A stretch of 64,000 nt of DNA from Maratus speciosus (taxonomy: Eukaryota; Arthropoda; Arachnida; Araneae; Salticidae): positions 12,955,284 to 13,019,283 of the forward strand of contig OZ010787.1 in NCBI GenBank assembly GCA_963932465.1, in the 5' to 3' direction. The notes under the pieces were generated by a model. That model did not search any database. It was given only the letters and a program-made list of their open reading frames with translations, and had not been told where the DNA came from. Position numbers and translations under genes: made by a program. How positions within the stretch are numbered: the stretch's first letter is position 1; each line of letters begins with the position of its first letter. Of this stretch, positions 24,808-35,350 are shown one piece after another.

Positions 24808-27190
24808 TACTTAGTATATACCATGTAGAAATATTATTAAACGTTTTTTAAATATTTTACAATTACTTAGACAAAATTTGAAACATTATATTTTTTCTTT
24901 TAGTAATTTTTGTATTTTTAAAATGTAGATGATTAGTTAGCTCATTTTAATTTATTTTCATGACTTAGTTGTTCAAGTATTTAATTTAGAATTACTATTA
25001 ATCGCTAAATTTAATGCAGGATAGTGATATAGCACTCGGAATCTACTGATATATTGTATGTATTTTTTAAAATGTAGATGATCTGTTAGTTCGTTTCAAT
25101 TAATTTTCATGGTTTAGTAGTTCAAGTATTTAATTTAAAATTACTATTTATCGTCAAATTTAATGCAGGATAGTAATATAGCACTCAGAATTTACTGATA
25201 TATTGTATGTATTTTTTAAAATTTAAATGATTTGTTTGTTCTACTTTATATTATTAGTCAGTTGTATTTTCAGAATTTTTTATTTAGCATACTTGTATGT
25301 ATGCAATTTTTAAGAATTTTCACTTGAATTGGTAGTATATAATTCAATGTATACAGCATTTGTTATTGATATACAAAGAAATCATGACTCTATGCAGGAA
25401 AGTTTTGAATAACAGTTCTAAAGTAAAATTATTCCTGTATGAATAAAGTATTTTTTTAATCGTTAATTTATAAAAGTCTTTAGTATTAGACTTTGGTAAA
25501 GACTTTTTAATAATATCAATTGTATATAAGTTAAGCATTTGTGTTAGAAATTTAATTAAATCAAGAATAAATTGGAAGGCTACGGGTTTAATGAACTTTA
25601 AAATAAACTGTATTATACTTCATAAAGAACTTATTTACAAAAACATGGAAAATGGTTTGCAATCAAAAATTAAGTTATTTAAAATAAACGATATTTCTTC
25701 GATGCTTATAAAACTTTTACTTTGAAAAAATATGAGGGTTAGTGATTAAATAATATATTGAAATTACAGTAGTGTGTTAAAAAGTAATGTACATAATTAA
25801 TGTACTTGTGAAATAATCTCCATTAAAATCAATGAGTATCATTATTTACATAATAGTTAGTTTTTGTTGAAAAGGCTGATTACTTATCGAATGTTTGCGA
25901 AAGATAGTGTTTAAAAGCATGCAAGTAAATGTTAGAGACGCAGTGTGGACATTGGATAGCATATTAGTTATTAAAAAAAAGTGACTCTTGTACCCCTAAA
26001 AATTTAGCCCCCTACATACTTCCTTTTCGAAAAGACATAGCCGAAAATTAAAAAATAAAAACCACCAGAATGTTAAATGTTGTGATGCAATCCCGTTAAT
26101 TTAAATTAACATTAAACGAAAGCATAATAAAATGATAAGTATTTAGAAAAGATAGTGTTCAAAAATATATTAGTAAATGTTGGGGCACAGTTTGCCCAGT
26201 GGATAGCGTATCAGTCACAAAAAATGAAATTTGAATCATAGTTCATAGGTTCGAAACTAGGGTTTGGTAAAATGAACCTACTCTCGTGCGTAGAATCGAT
26301 AAAATAAGTTAAACTAAAAAAATGAAAATCGTATGCATTAAAGTAATTCTCAAATAGTGCATAGCATATCAGTTACAAAAAATGAAATTTGTTACGAAGT
26401 TCGAAACAAAGGGATGGTAGAATGTCCCTACTCTCGCATGCAAAATCGATAAAATCGTATACATTAAAGTAATTCTCAAAGTGCAGTAGTAGTAAAAATA
26501 GGTACTGTTGACTTATCTTAAGTAGCCGACAAACCAACGCCCATAAATGAGAGGGCCACAATTTTTGCCTTGAAACATCTAAAATCTCGACTCACAGGTA
26601 TAGTTTCTTGGCTTGATCAGTTAAACCTACTACAAATTATCAAGTCAAGAGACTATTTTGGTACAGGTTCGATTCCAAGTGAAATTTTTATGAAAAAAAC
26701 CTAATTACAATAGTTTCCAATTCCTGCCGGTAGAGGGCGCCACCCAGCATTTTCATGTGCAAACCCTAAGTCGATTCCAAAAAATAAGCTTCCTCTCAAA
26801 AAGACCTAACCTCTTATGTTACAGTATAACATTACCTTATATGGACATTCGTTTAAACTCTAAGATGCTACGAAAAATTAAGCCCCGTCTAAAAATTTAG
26901 CCCCCACCTACCCTATCATACTATAGTATGATCTAGATCGACTCCTTACGCTCGAAAACTATCCATAATTTTCTTCTAAACTAATACTACCCTACTGTAG
27001 CATGTTCTTTCCACACTTTACTCTTATCTCACTATCAGATTATCTTATCTCACTATCCTATCTTATCTCCTTTCCGTCTGATAAGAACTTAACACTCTTC
27101 TCACACCCTCTCGTACTATAGTACGATTTCCTCCTCCCTCCTCAATCCACAATCCACCGCCGGAATCGAACTGTCTTTTCTATACTACTG

Positions 27191-27423
27191 GCGTCATAGT
27201 GACTAGAATGCGAGGTCGTTATGGCCGTTTTAGAGGCCGTTTGTGACGTCACATTGTGACCACTATGTGAAGTCACGGTGTGACAAATTTGTGAAAATTG
27301 TGTCATTTGTGTCTATTTTGGCATTAACTTTGTGACGAAAGTGACAATGCTTTGAAGTCACATTGTGACCAATTTGTGAAATATGTGTCATTTGTGACGA
27401 ACTTGTCATAAACACTGTGATGA
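27191..27423. repeat. GTGAC-rich border of the palindrome, right side
   Basis: Dense GTGAC/GTCAC words occur, with a perfect TGACGTCA at 27,244-27,251. The order TGACGTCACA ... GAAGTCAC-GTGTGA resembles the left border in direct orientation. Further right, tandem phrases such as GTGTCATTTGTG and TTGTGACGAA lead to CTTGTCATAAACACT (27,402-27,416), which reappears at 28,217-28,231 beyond the tRNA-like inverted pair. Confidence 0.6.
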
Positions 27424-27490
27424 TTTCAAATGAAAATCAAATTTCAAATTAATTGCTTAAAAGGCGCAAAGGTGAACATAGTGAAAAAGA

Positions 27491-27561
27491 TTCCATGCTG
27501 GCACTCGAACCCGGGCCATCAGTATAGCGCACTGACATTCTACCGACTAAACCACATGGAA
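27491..27561 (-). tRNA. tRNA-like sequence, left copy (probably not a functional tRNA)
   Basis: On the minus strand 71 nt can fold like a tRNA. The acceptor is TTCCATG with CATGGAA. The A box GGTTTAGTCGGTAGAATG is good, the anticodon stem is TCAGT/ACTGA, and the B box is GGTTCGAGTGC. The T stem is only partly paired (CCGGG against GCCAG), and the anticodon loop GCGCTAT lacks the conserved U33. By position the anticodon would be GCT, but a serine tRNA would need a long variable arm. A tRNA-derived repeat head or pseudogene is more likely than a working gene. Confidence 0.5.
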
Positions 27562-28015
27562 CGATACCCGGCCTGGAAAATTTCTCACTATTACATGTTG
27601 ACAAGGCTACAAACGCAGCACAAGATGGAATATTTATCGTGAGCCACCGACATGGGGCAAACACGAAACTTAATTAAATCGAGCATCGATTGAAACTATA
27701 TTAATACTTGGAAATTTTTCCAGAGAGAACCATTTGCCTTGCAAACAATATTTCAAATGAAAATTATATTTCAAACTAATTGCTTAAAAGGCAATTTTAA
27801 TTTGAAATTTGATTTTCATTTGAAATAGTGTATGCAAGGCGAATGTTTCTTTCTGGAAAAATTTCCAAGCAATTAATATAGTTTCAATCGATGCTGGATT
27901 TAATTAAGTTTCCTGTTTGCCCCATGACGGTGGCTCACGATAAATATTCCATCTTGTGCTGCGTTTGTAGCCTTGACAACATGTAATAGGGAGAAATTTT
28001 CCAGGCTGGGTATCG

Positions 28016-28086
28016 TTCCATGTGGTTTAGTCAGTAGAATGTCAGTGCGCTATACTGATGATCCGGGATCGAGTCCCGGCATGGAA
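28016..28086 (+). tRNA. tRNA-like sequence, right copy, full cloverleaf
   Basis: All four arms pair over 71 nt: acceptor TTCCATG/CATGGAA (7 bp), a four-pair D arm with wobbles, anticodon stem TCAGT/ACTGA (5 bp), a four-base variable loop, and T stem CCGGG/CCCGG (5 bp) with loop ATCGAGT. The anticodon loop GCGCTAT lacks U33 and the T loop begins A instead of T. Those defects, and its place in a repeat, favour a tRNA-derived element over a translated tRNA. Transcription by RNA polymerase III is possible. Confidence 0.5.
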
Positions 28087-28231
28087 TATTTTTCACTATG
28101 TTGACCTTTGCGCCTTTTAAGCAATTAATTTGAAATTTGATTTTCATTTGAAATATTGTATGCAAGGCGAATGTTTCTCTCTGGAAAAATTTCCAAGTAT
28201 TAATATTGTGATGATTCTTGTCATAAACACT

Positions 28232-28854
28232 ATAATAATTTTAAAGTAAAGTTTTGTTTTAAATATAAAATCTTATCTTTTTACCATACTTTTTAGCAAG
28301 ATATCCCTATTTTGGAGTCCTATTCTTCTAAAATATTTTTAATTTTCCATTTAAAAAACAATGCTTATCAACTGACATCTTTTTTTATTAAGTTCTAAGC
28401 TTGATCTTGAATTCAAGCTTAATATTAAGAATGTGTCAGCTTTTTAATTTTTTGTGATTTGTCATTGCTTTACTAAATACGAACAGGGAGTCTAACGGAC
28501 ATTAATACAACTGTTATTTATGGAACGACATGATAGGCCCTATTTATTTAAATTTTTTATTCCCGTATATATTATGTTTTGTGAATATGAGCTAATTAGA
28601 TTTGGTATGTTTTATAGAAAAAGACTGATCTGGGAAATAGATACAACAAGTAAGATATATCATGCGTTAAGCATAAATTATAAAACACTTTCCACCTCTT
28701 TCTGAATGTTTTAACAAGACATCGGGGGAAATAACGTAAACAAGATAACTAACTAAACATGAAAACGCATAAAACATTTGAAAAACTGATTTCAGCAGTT
28801 ACCATCCATAGCCAAATATGTTTTCCAATTCTTTTAAACAGTCCTGTATTTGAT
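28232..28854. other. Unassigned stretch
   Basis: AT-rich DNA without TIRs or tandem structure that I can see. A 61-codon plus-strand frame (28,520-28,705) has no recognised domain and no codon or splice support. Confidence 0.35.
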
Positions 28855-29930
28855 CTGTAGATTAATATATATACTATATAATGGAAAAATTTAGTTTATC
28901 AAAGAAACGCATAACAGGTTTAAATTCTCTTTCCGAAATTTGTACTAATATATGGAAACATACTTAAGTAATTTTGTACAACCCTGTAGTTTACCTACAA
29001 CCTTTATTACACGCCACTATTTAGTTAAAATTTAGTTCAAGCTAAAACACTCTTAAAACTGCTGAAATCACATTTCCAGAAATTATAATTTATAGACGGC
29101 AACGTATCCAATTCTTCGCGTGACCCTGTATATCATTTTATCTATATTCTACAAACATTTCTTAGTAAATTAAATACAGTGCAGCGTAAAAATGCATAAC
29201 TTATTTAAAAACCACCTTTACGCAATACCCAGTAGCCCTTACGAATACGTTTGTATAGTCCTGTATATGAATTATAGCATGTATATATATACCATATACT
29301 ATGGATAAATGTAGTGGATCATAAAAGCGCATGTCATAATTAAAAGTACATTTCCAGCAATCATCGCTAATGAACAGTACTTCGGATACAATATAGTATC
29401 TGAAATATTTTGTGTGTCCCTGTAAATGCTATATACACTTCGTATTATACATGAAATAATTCATAGTACGTAAACCTCAACGACGTATATCAATTTCATT
29501 ACATATCAAATAAATTAACATAAATATAGTACGCCGCAAACAATTCCCTCCACCCCTATATCATGTATTGGAATTCCTTTTTTAGCCCTGTAAATAAACA
29601 ATAACTATTCTCTGCATTGCATATTTTACGGAATGCACATTTTAGTGCGCTTCATAAATGCATATAAATTTTATTCTGTTTGAAAGCGTGTAAAATCATT
29701 AAAAATCTTTTGAAATGATTTTTTCCCCACAGGCCGTAATGTAATGGAATACTTTTGACTGTACCTGTAAATGAACTAAACATGCTACAAACTTCATTAC
29801 AAATAGGGACCTTGCTATGGTACAATAACATCCAAAAATTTCAGGTCAATCCGAGTATATTTATGCGAGTTAGAGTGTGGACAGACGGCCAGACAAACCG
29901 AAGTCGTAAACACTTTTCAACTTTATCGGG
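28855..29930 (-). repeat. Dispersed minisatellite (about 170-190 bp units), minus orientation
   Basis: Successive units contain CCCTGTATAT or CCCTGTAAAT, a GTGCATTTCCAGCAAT-like phrase and a CATAAAAGCGCAT-like phrase. The right end (about 29,820-29,930), read on the minus strand, gives TTCGGTTTGTCTGGCCGTCT and then ACACTCTAACTCGCATAAAT. The same order occurs in plus orientation at 47,715-48,085, 49,381-50,225 and 52,557-52,900. The 85-codon frame at 29,755-30,012 crosses this repeat and is not a gene. Confidence 0.7.
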
Positions 29931-29934
29931 CCTG

Positions 29935-31468
29935 AAAAACACTTTATTTCAATGCTTAAATATTATTATTATTTTTTTTAATGCCAATAAAATAAATGTA
30001 TCGAAAACGTAGAAAATGAGTTTACAATCAAAGAAAATTTAATAACTGATTCTGAATGTCTACAATTAAATGTTTGATTAAAATCACAAACAGCAAAAAA
30101 AAAAAAAAAAAATGCTTAAATACAATTAAAAAAATAAATATATCAATTTGAAAAACACTAAATAATTAGTGTTTATAATTGTACTATTAAACAACAACAA
30201 ACTACAATAGATGAATTAAATGCATTTAACAATTTCTCAAAAATCTTTCCATATGTTATAAGGAATTCCTATTATTTTATAATTTTGGCAAATGTTAAAT
30301 CTGAAAACATTGGTATGAAGATTTAAGATTTTAAATACTAATTTAAAATATTATTAGCAATGAAAAAAAATTCTTTCAAAAGTAAAAAGACTTTTTCCCA
30401 GTATAATGTTAATTTCAAAATTGAAACAGTTTCCTAATATCATTATAATCGAATATCACATTTAACTCCAAAATATTAATGACGATAAATAGTGTTAGAA
30501 CCAGTCTCTGCAACAGCTTTTTTTTTTTCTTCTAGCGATGGCAGATTAAGATATTTTAAAGCATCGAATCGGAAATGAATTCTAGATCAGTCTCATTGCA
30601 TATAACATACTACAACTATTTAACTCATGTAATAATCTATCAAACGGAAATAAAAAAAGTAAATTAAATAAGACATACCTTTTAAGTTCCACAAATAGTT
30701 TAATAATATCCGTGTTTTATCCTAAATTGTCAGACATATTTCTGACAAAATGACAAAATTGTCAGACATACTTCCCACGTCAAAAGTTCTGATCCTTATT
30801 TTATTCTGTGGTTTAATCGAGCGCAGACGATATTGACAAGCAGATGCTTATGCTGTATTATTATAATTTTTTTTTTTGTAGACAACAGATTTTTAGAGTT
30901 TAAATGCGCAATCATTTTATCTTTATGTGAGTGTAATGAAAATTTTCTATTTGAATGAAACACCTGCCTTTTTTCTTTCTTTTCTTTTTTTTTTTTTTTA
31001 AGTAAAGTTTGTTTTACACGTAATAAATAAAAATTAGGCATCTTCTTAATAAATGAAAAGAGAGTATACAGGATAAAAAAATTTTCTTTGTCAATCTGTC
31101 ATTTTTTTATATTCATTTTCTGTAGAATAAAACAATTTGTAAAAAAGCTTTTTTTAAAGTCGTATCTCTAAAATACGAATTTAAAATACGAATCATTATA
31201 CCATGGGTTTTGTATAAATATTTTTTCGTAAAATGCTAATTTTATTTAAAAAGACTGAAAGAAGTAGAATTTTTAAAAAAATAGTTATTTAAAATAGTTA
31301 AACACTAACAGGAAAAAATATGACTTGAATGCAAATTCTAAAGCAAGAAATGCATATATGACTAAACTCTGAATACTCTTTCTACATGCTCATTAAAAGC
31401 TACAGACTTAACTGTAATAGAAAATTTTAGTTTGAAACCACAGAAGTGTTTTGAATACCACTAGTCGA

Positions 31469-31501
<33 letters not shown>

Positions 31502-31905
31502 AACTTCTTCCCTGCAAATTAAATATGTAAAGTGTACAGATTTAATATTCCTAGTTCTGAATATGTTATCCAAATTGCGCCAGTACGTACCATTTTTCCG
31601 AGAAACACTTTTATAATAATAACAATCAGTGAAGGATTAATTTGCAATGGTAGATAAAATTGAAATCATAAAAAAAAGTATACTTTCACTGTCTTAGATA
31701 ACAAATTGATAAAATATAGCATGAAAATCTAGTTTGTTGATACTTGTACCGTGCATTTTCCTTTTTATGCCCCCCCTCCCCCACCTCTTTTTGTGTCCGA
31801 ATTTACTATTTCCTATCCACTAATATGTTTTCATTCCTTATGTTGCTGTAACTCGGGCATGTTTAAAATATTTCTGTTCATTTTCAAAGATTTTTGATGT
31901 TCATA
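29935..31905. other. Unassigned, homopolymer-rich DNA
   Basis: No coding or transposon signal was recognised. The stretch has several A or T runs, including about 31 A at 31,470-31,500, and a small direct repeat, ATTGTCAGACATA, at about 30,727 and 30,758. The minus-strand frame at 30,796-31,041 owes its lysine runs to homopolymers and is rejected as a gene. Confidence 0.4.
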
Positions 31906-32205
31906 TTTTTGTCACACTGTGACTTACAATATGGTGGTTTTTTCGTCACATATGTGACGTGACGTACGTTACATGCAGTGACATAACAGTGACGTCACAA
32001 TTTTTTTTTTTTTAATTGCCAGAAAATATAATTTTACATAAATAACATGTTTTGAATATTTTTTGTAATTTTTTAAAGTTTTCTAAGAAGTTCACATCTC
32101 AGTCACAATGTGACATCACTGAGTGGTGGCATTTTGGCCACAGATGTGACGTGACCACAGTGACTCACAGTGACGTCACAATGACGTCACCGTGACCATG
32201 CATGC
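31906..32205. repeat. GTGAC/TGACGTCA-rich duplicated block
   Basis: Two diverged direct copies (about 31,913-32,010 and 32,098-32,200) share a CACAATGTGAC-like start, a GGTGG...TTTT middle, ATGTGACGTGAC and CAGTGACGTCACAA. Perfect TGACGTCA octamers lie at 31,990-31,997, 32,171-32,178 and 32,182-32,189. This is the same word family as the borders of the giant palindrome. Confidence 0.65.
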
Positions 32206-32717
32206 TATGAGGGCTGATCGTCCGTGTCTTCTTTAGTGTTAATATCTCGGCTAATTACTGATGACTTTTTTCGAAAATCATCATCAATTCTTTTATACTT
32301 CTGCTACGATAGGTACTTCCAGCGCTTCTCAACACCTCTTGCTGAATGCCCGCAAATCAAAATTTGTGTGTAACGGAAAAGTCCGCTTTTCTCAAAAACT
32401 ATGTGACCTATCGGTCACATCGCAGTGTACATCGTAGGGTAATCGCTATATTTTTCCTGCAAGGTTTAAATTAACGTCTACTACCTGTAATTTTTTCATA
32501 ATTTTAGTTTTAGTAGATTTGGAAATAGATAGGGGGGGGGGGGGGCATATTTTTGCACTACTTTTTCGACGATATCTCTGAAAATATAATACCTAAAATC
32601 AAAAGAAATGTATTTTTGAGCCCAGCTTCGCGAAAGCATTCACATGATACAAAAAGAATATATATATATTCATAATATTACGGTTTTTGATGGTGGTAGG
32701 TTATGTTTAATTAATGG

Positions 32718-32719
<2 letters not shown>

Positions 32720-32764
<45 letters not shown>
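32720..32764. repeat. (TA)n microsatellite, target of a Tigger element
   Basis: About 22 TA repeats run directly into the left end of the 32,765-35,121 element. TATATATAT resumes on the other side, so the transposon landed within the microsatellite. Confidence 0.9.
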
Positions 32765-32767
<3 letters not shown>

Positions 32768-35121
32768 TGACCTCTCACTTATACGGCTTTCAAGGGACCG
32801 TGGAAAAAAGTCGTATAACTGAGAGAGTCGTATAAGTGAGAGACCGCCTTATTATACAAGTTTCAAACTTCATAGGCATTAATTATTTTACCTATACTAA
32901 AAACGATAAGTTTTGAGTACTAAGAACATATTTTAACAAAATTTGTAAAATGTATTAAAAAATTAAACATAATATATGTTTAAAAAGTTTACAAAATTGT
33001 TCATTTACCACTATGTTTATTTTAAAAATTTACAGATCAGATTTTCTCAAAAAATAAAGTTATATTAGTTTATTTCTGTCGTAGATGGAAATAGAAAATG
33101 TCTTTCTCTAAGTCTAACAAAGCTTTTAAGCTGGTTTGGGAATAATCATTTTGATGGACATAATTCTTTAATTTATTTAAAGTGGTACTTGCTTTTGAAA
33201 AATTTACAACAGCAGGAACATTGATCTCATCTTGGTCATCCTCCTTGCTCACGTCTTCATTATTAATATCCTCAAAGATTTCTTCAGCAGTTCTCAGTTC
33301 TGACAGAAGACGTTTATCATCACATTCTACATAATCTTTGAAATTAATACCTTCGTCCATAAACATTTTATTCGAGTCTTCGTTATTAAAGGATTCCATA
33401 CGCTCTCAATATGAGGTTCATTCGTTCAACTAGCAGTTTGGTCTTGTGGGAAAACTGAATTTCCTAAAACAAATTTTAAAAGTTAATTTGCTGCAGAAAC
33501 GGCAGATCTTTTACATCGGGATGTGATGGACTTTGATCCATTAGAAGTAAAACCTTTCTTTGTTGTTTTTGAAATTTATCATCCATCTCTTTTAAAAAAT
33601 CATTGGAAATCTCTGATGTCATCCATGCCTTTTTTTAATTTCTCTAGCCACATGGCAATTATTTTTTATTCTTAAAGTATCGAGATTTTCTTGATTTTCT
33701 TATTACTAAAAGTTCTATTTTTTACCATCACTATTTGTGCAAAAAGGGATAGTTAATCTTTCTTTACTTTTTCTGCCCCCTTGACATGGTTCTTCTTTGT
33801 ATGATAATGTCTCATCTGGCATCAGCTGGAAAAACAGTCCGTTTTATCACAGTTAAAAATGTCTTTAGGTCCCTTAATCCTTAATTAACATAAGTAGATT
33901 TTGAAACCATTGTCTAACATCATTTCCATTAACACGTGCGCTTTCTCCTGTGATGCGGCGATGCAAAAGTCGATGTCTTTTTTTTAGCTTCTCGAATCAC
34001 CGCAAGACGCTGAAAAATTCTCGATTCCATACTTCTCAGTAAGAGTGCAAGCCTTTTCTTTTAAAATCACACCATCTATCGGTAAATTTGAAGCTCGCAT
34101 TTGGTTAAACCACGCGATTAATGCTGATGTCAATTTTTTAAATCTGCCACATTGTATCCTGGATCTCTTTGCATCGACATTTTTTGATGCATTTATAATG
34201 ACATTTTTATTTTTCAGCATTCCCTTTAGTGCCGATTCTGGCAGATTGAAGAGAGCAGCTAATGCCTTCTTTGATTGCAGTAAATTTTTATCATATTCCT
34301 TAAGGGTTTCAACTTTGAATTGTATGCTTAATGCTTTACGTTTTGACATTTTCAGTTTAGGTATCGATATGAAAGCAAACTGAAAAAATTACAGCGAAAT
34401 GAATAACCTTTTACGCGTCTAGTACGGAAGCTTGTAGCGATTTGCTTTGACGTACGCGTTTTTTCCCCTTCGCTGTGCGGGTTGTACGCGCATAGGTCTT
34501 TTGGCATGATTATAGCTTGGGATGTGCTTCCGATATGATCTCGCTTTAGTATTTTTTTCTAGTGATGTTCAAGAACTGCCATTTTCGATTTGTTAAGTTT
34601 AAAATAAAAGTCTATTTTTCTTAAAACAACCTCATTCCTAAAAGACGGCGCATTCCTTAAAGCTGTTAAAATTTTCCAGGAAAATGCATTTTGCAAAAAC
34701 CCTGATTTCTCCACCAGTGCCATACAGAGACATGATCTGCAGGTAGTCATTTGGCTTTTGTTAAATGGCAGACACAAGAGAATTCCGTACAATCACCCTC
34801 CCGCCATAGATTTCATCGTTAATAACAAACGAAAGTAGATAAGAAATGTTATTCATTATTCATAAACACTTTAACAATAATGAAAGGATAAATGTAAGAA
34901 AATGTGAATGATTTGTACTTTAAAGATTACAAAAATTAATTCTAGAGTGAGAAATGTAAAATCGCCTGAACCTTTTAAAGCGTCGTATAAGTGAGAGAAG
35001 CAGTCGTATAACTGAGAGAAGTTTGGCACTATTTCCCATAAAGCGTGGACGGGACCGAGAGAATTCGGCGTATAACTGAGAGAGTCATATAACTGAGAGT
35101 CGTATAAGTGAGAGGTCACTG
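32765..35121 (-). mobile_element. Tigger/pogo-family DNA transposon, decayed
   Basis: CAGTGACCTCTCACTTATAC forms the left end, and the reverse complement of the right end starts with the same 20 bases. Both ends then carry several AGTCGTATAACTGAGAGAG-type subrepeats. TA flanks both sides within a TA microsatellite. The 2.36 kb length and minus-strand transposase relic suit a once-autonomous Tigger element. Confidence 0.9.
33070..34349 (-). pseudogene. Tigger transposase pseudogene
   Basis: The N-terminal piece (34,349-33,984) starts at an ATG and reads MSKRKALSIQFKVETLKEYD, then LLQSKKALAALFNLPESALK, the CENP-B/pogo type of helix-turn-helix. Frameshifts and stops follow. In shifted frames GPKDIFNCDKT (about 33,840-33,880) marks the first catalytic aspartate region, and KVLLLMDQSPSHPDVKDLPF (about 33,510-33,560) marks the second, preceded by KKAWMTSEISNDFLK. 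The acidic C-terminal piece is open at 33,399-33,070. Order and spacing match Tigger proteins. The gene is broken at several points and cannot make the enzyme. Confidence 0.85.
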
Positions 35122-35261
35122 TATATATATTTAAGTAACTTAATTAGCCTTCTACATTTTTCCCAAATATATTTGTGAATGTATAATAATCTGTAAATAT
35201 GTGGGTCAATAGTCTTTATTACTTCCTCCAATTTGAACTTTCCACGTTCCGTAGTTTACGA

Positions 35262-35350
35262 GTAAAATGGCTGTGACAGACAAACAGACAGACACAGGAG
35301 TAATCTTATAATGGTTCCGTTTTTACTTTTTAAGTATGGAACTCTAAAAA
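35262..35350 (+). repeat. Retroelement 3'-tail-like sequence
   Basis: ATGGCTGTGACAGACAAACA, GACAGACACAGGAGTAAT and TGGTTCCGTTTTTACTTTTT, then AAGTATGGAACTCTAAAAA, resemble a widespread arthropod non-LTR/SINE tail in which GACAGACAGA runs lead to GGTTCCGTTTTTA...GGAACCCTAAAAA. The identification is from memory of the pattern. No reverse transcriptase is nearby. Confidence 0.35.

Larger units (their letters stand above)
19860..24900. repeat. Minisatellite of about 95-110 bp units, right arm, interrupted
   Basis: This is the mirror of the left-arm array, with the same unit words reversed (AAATTTGAAATATTATATTT, TTTTTCTTTTTAGTA, GAATACTTAGTAA). The hAT element and the Tc3-like element occupy two of its units. 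The undisturbed left arm supplies the pre-insertion sequence for both. Confidence 0.88.
18136..27190 (-). repeat. Giant palindrome, right arm (about 6.1 kb plus two insertions)
   Basis: This is the reverse-complement partner of 10,491-16,723, ending with TATACTACTG. It is longer because a hAT element (21,181-22,566 plus an 8-bp duplication) and a Tc3-like element (23,282-24,807 plus TA) inserted here. Removing both leaves about 6,133 bp against 6,233 bp on the left. Differences in minisatellite copy number account for part of the rest. The frames at 19,400-19,588 and 25,344-25,538 (minus) repeat those of the other arm. Confidence 0.92.
27424..28200. mobile_element. Inverted pair of tRNA-derived repeats (SINE-like foldback)
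   Basis: The two halves read as reverse complements around a centre near 27,790: TTTGAAATTTGATTTTCATT, AAAGGCGCAAAGGT, the tRNA-like block, then AACGCAGCACAAGATGGAAT and GGAAATTTTTCCAGAGAGAA. Each half has one tRNA-like sequence, pointing outward. CTTGTCATAAACACT (15 bp) flanks the unit and could be a retroposon target duplication. A 9-bp GTGATGATT is also present at both ends (27,417 and 28,208), so the exact boundary is uncertain. Confidence 0.6.

Noticed and set aside
10491..27190. Palindrome as a plain read-through assembly artefact
   Set aside because: The arms differ in two clean transposon insertions with duplicated targets and in minisatellite copy number, which a fold-back read would not create. 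Two collapsed haplotypes remain possible and need long reads.
27430..27664. Opposed 70- and 71-codon frames across the left tRNA-like copy
   Set aside because: They run through a tRNA-derived inverted repeat and have no protein family; the RNA-like structure explains the conserved bases.
30796..31041. 81-codon minus-strand frame with lysine runs
   Set aside because: The runs come from poly-T tracts on the plus strand; no domain or splice support.
32530..32547. Long G run as a G-quadruplex or regulatory site
   Set aside because: It is a homopolymer like several others here and has no neighbouring signal that would give it a role.
32644..32835. 63-codon frame with a long YIYIYI run
   Set aside because: It is a translated (TA)n microsatellite plus the end of a transposon.
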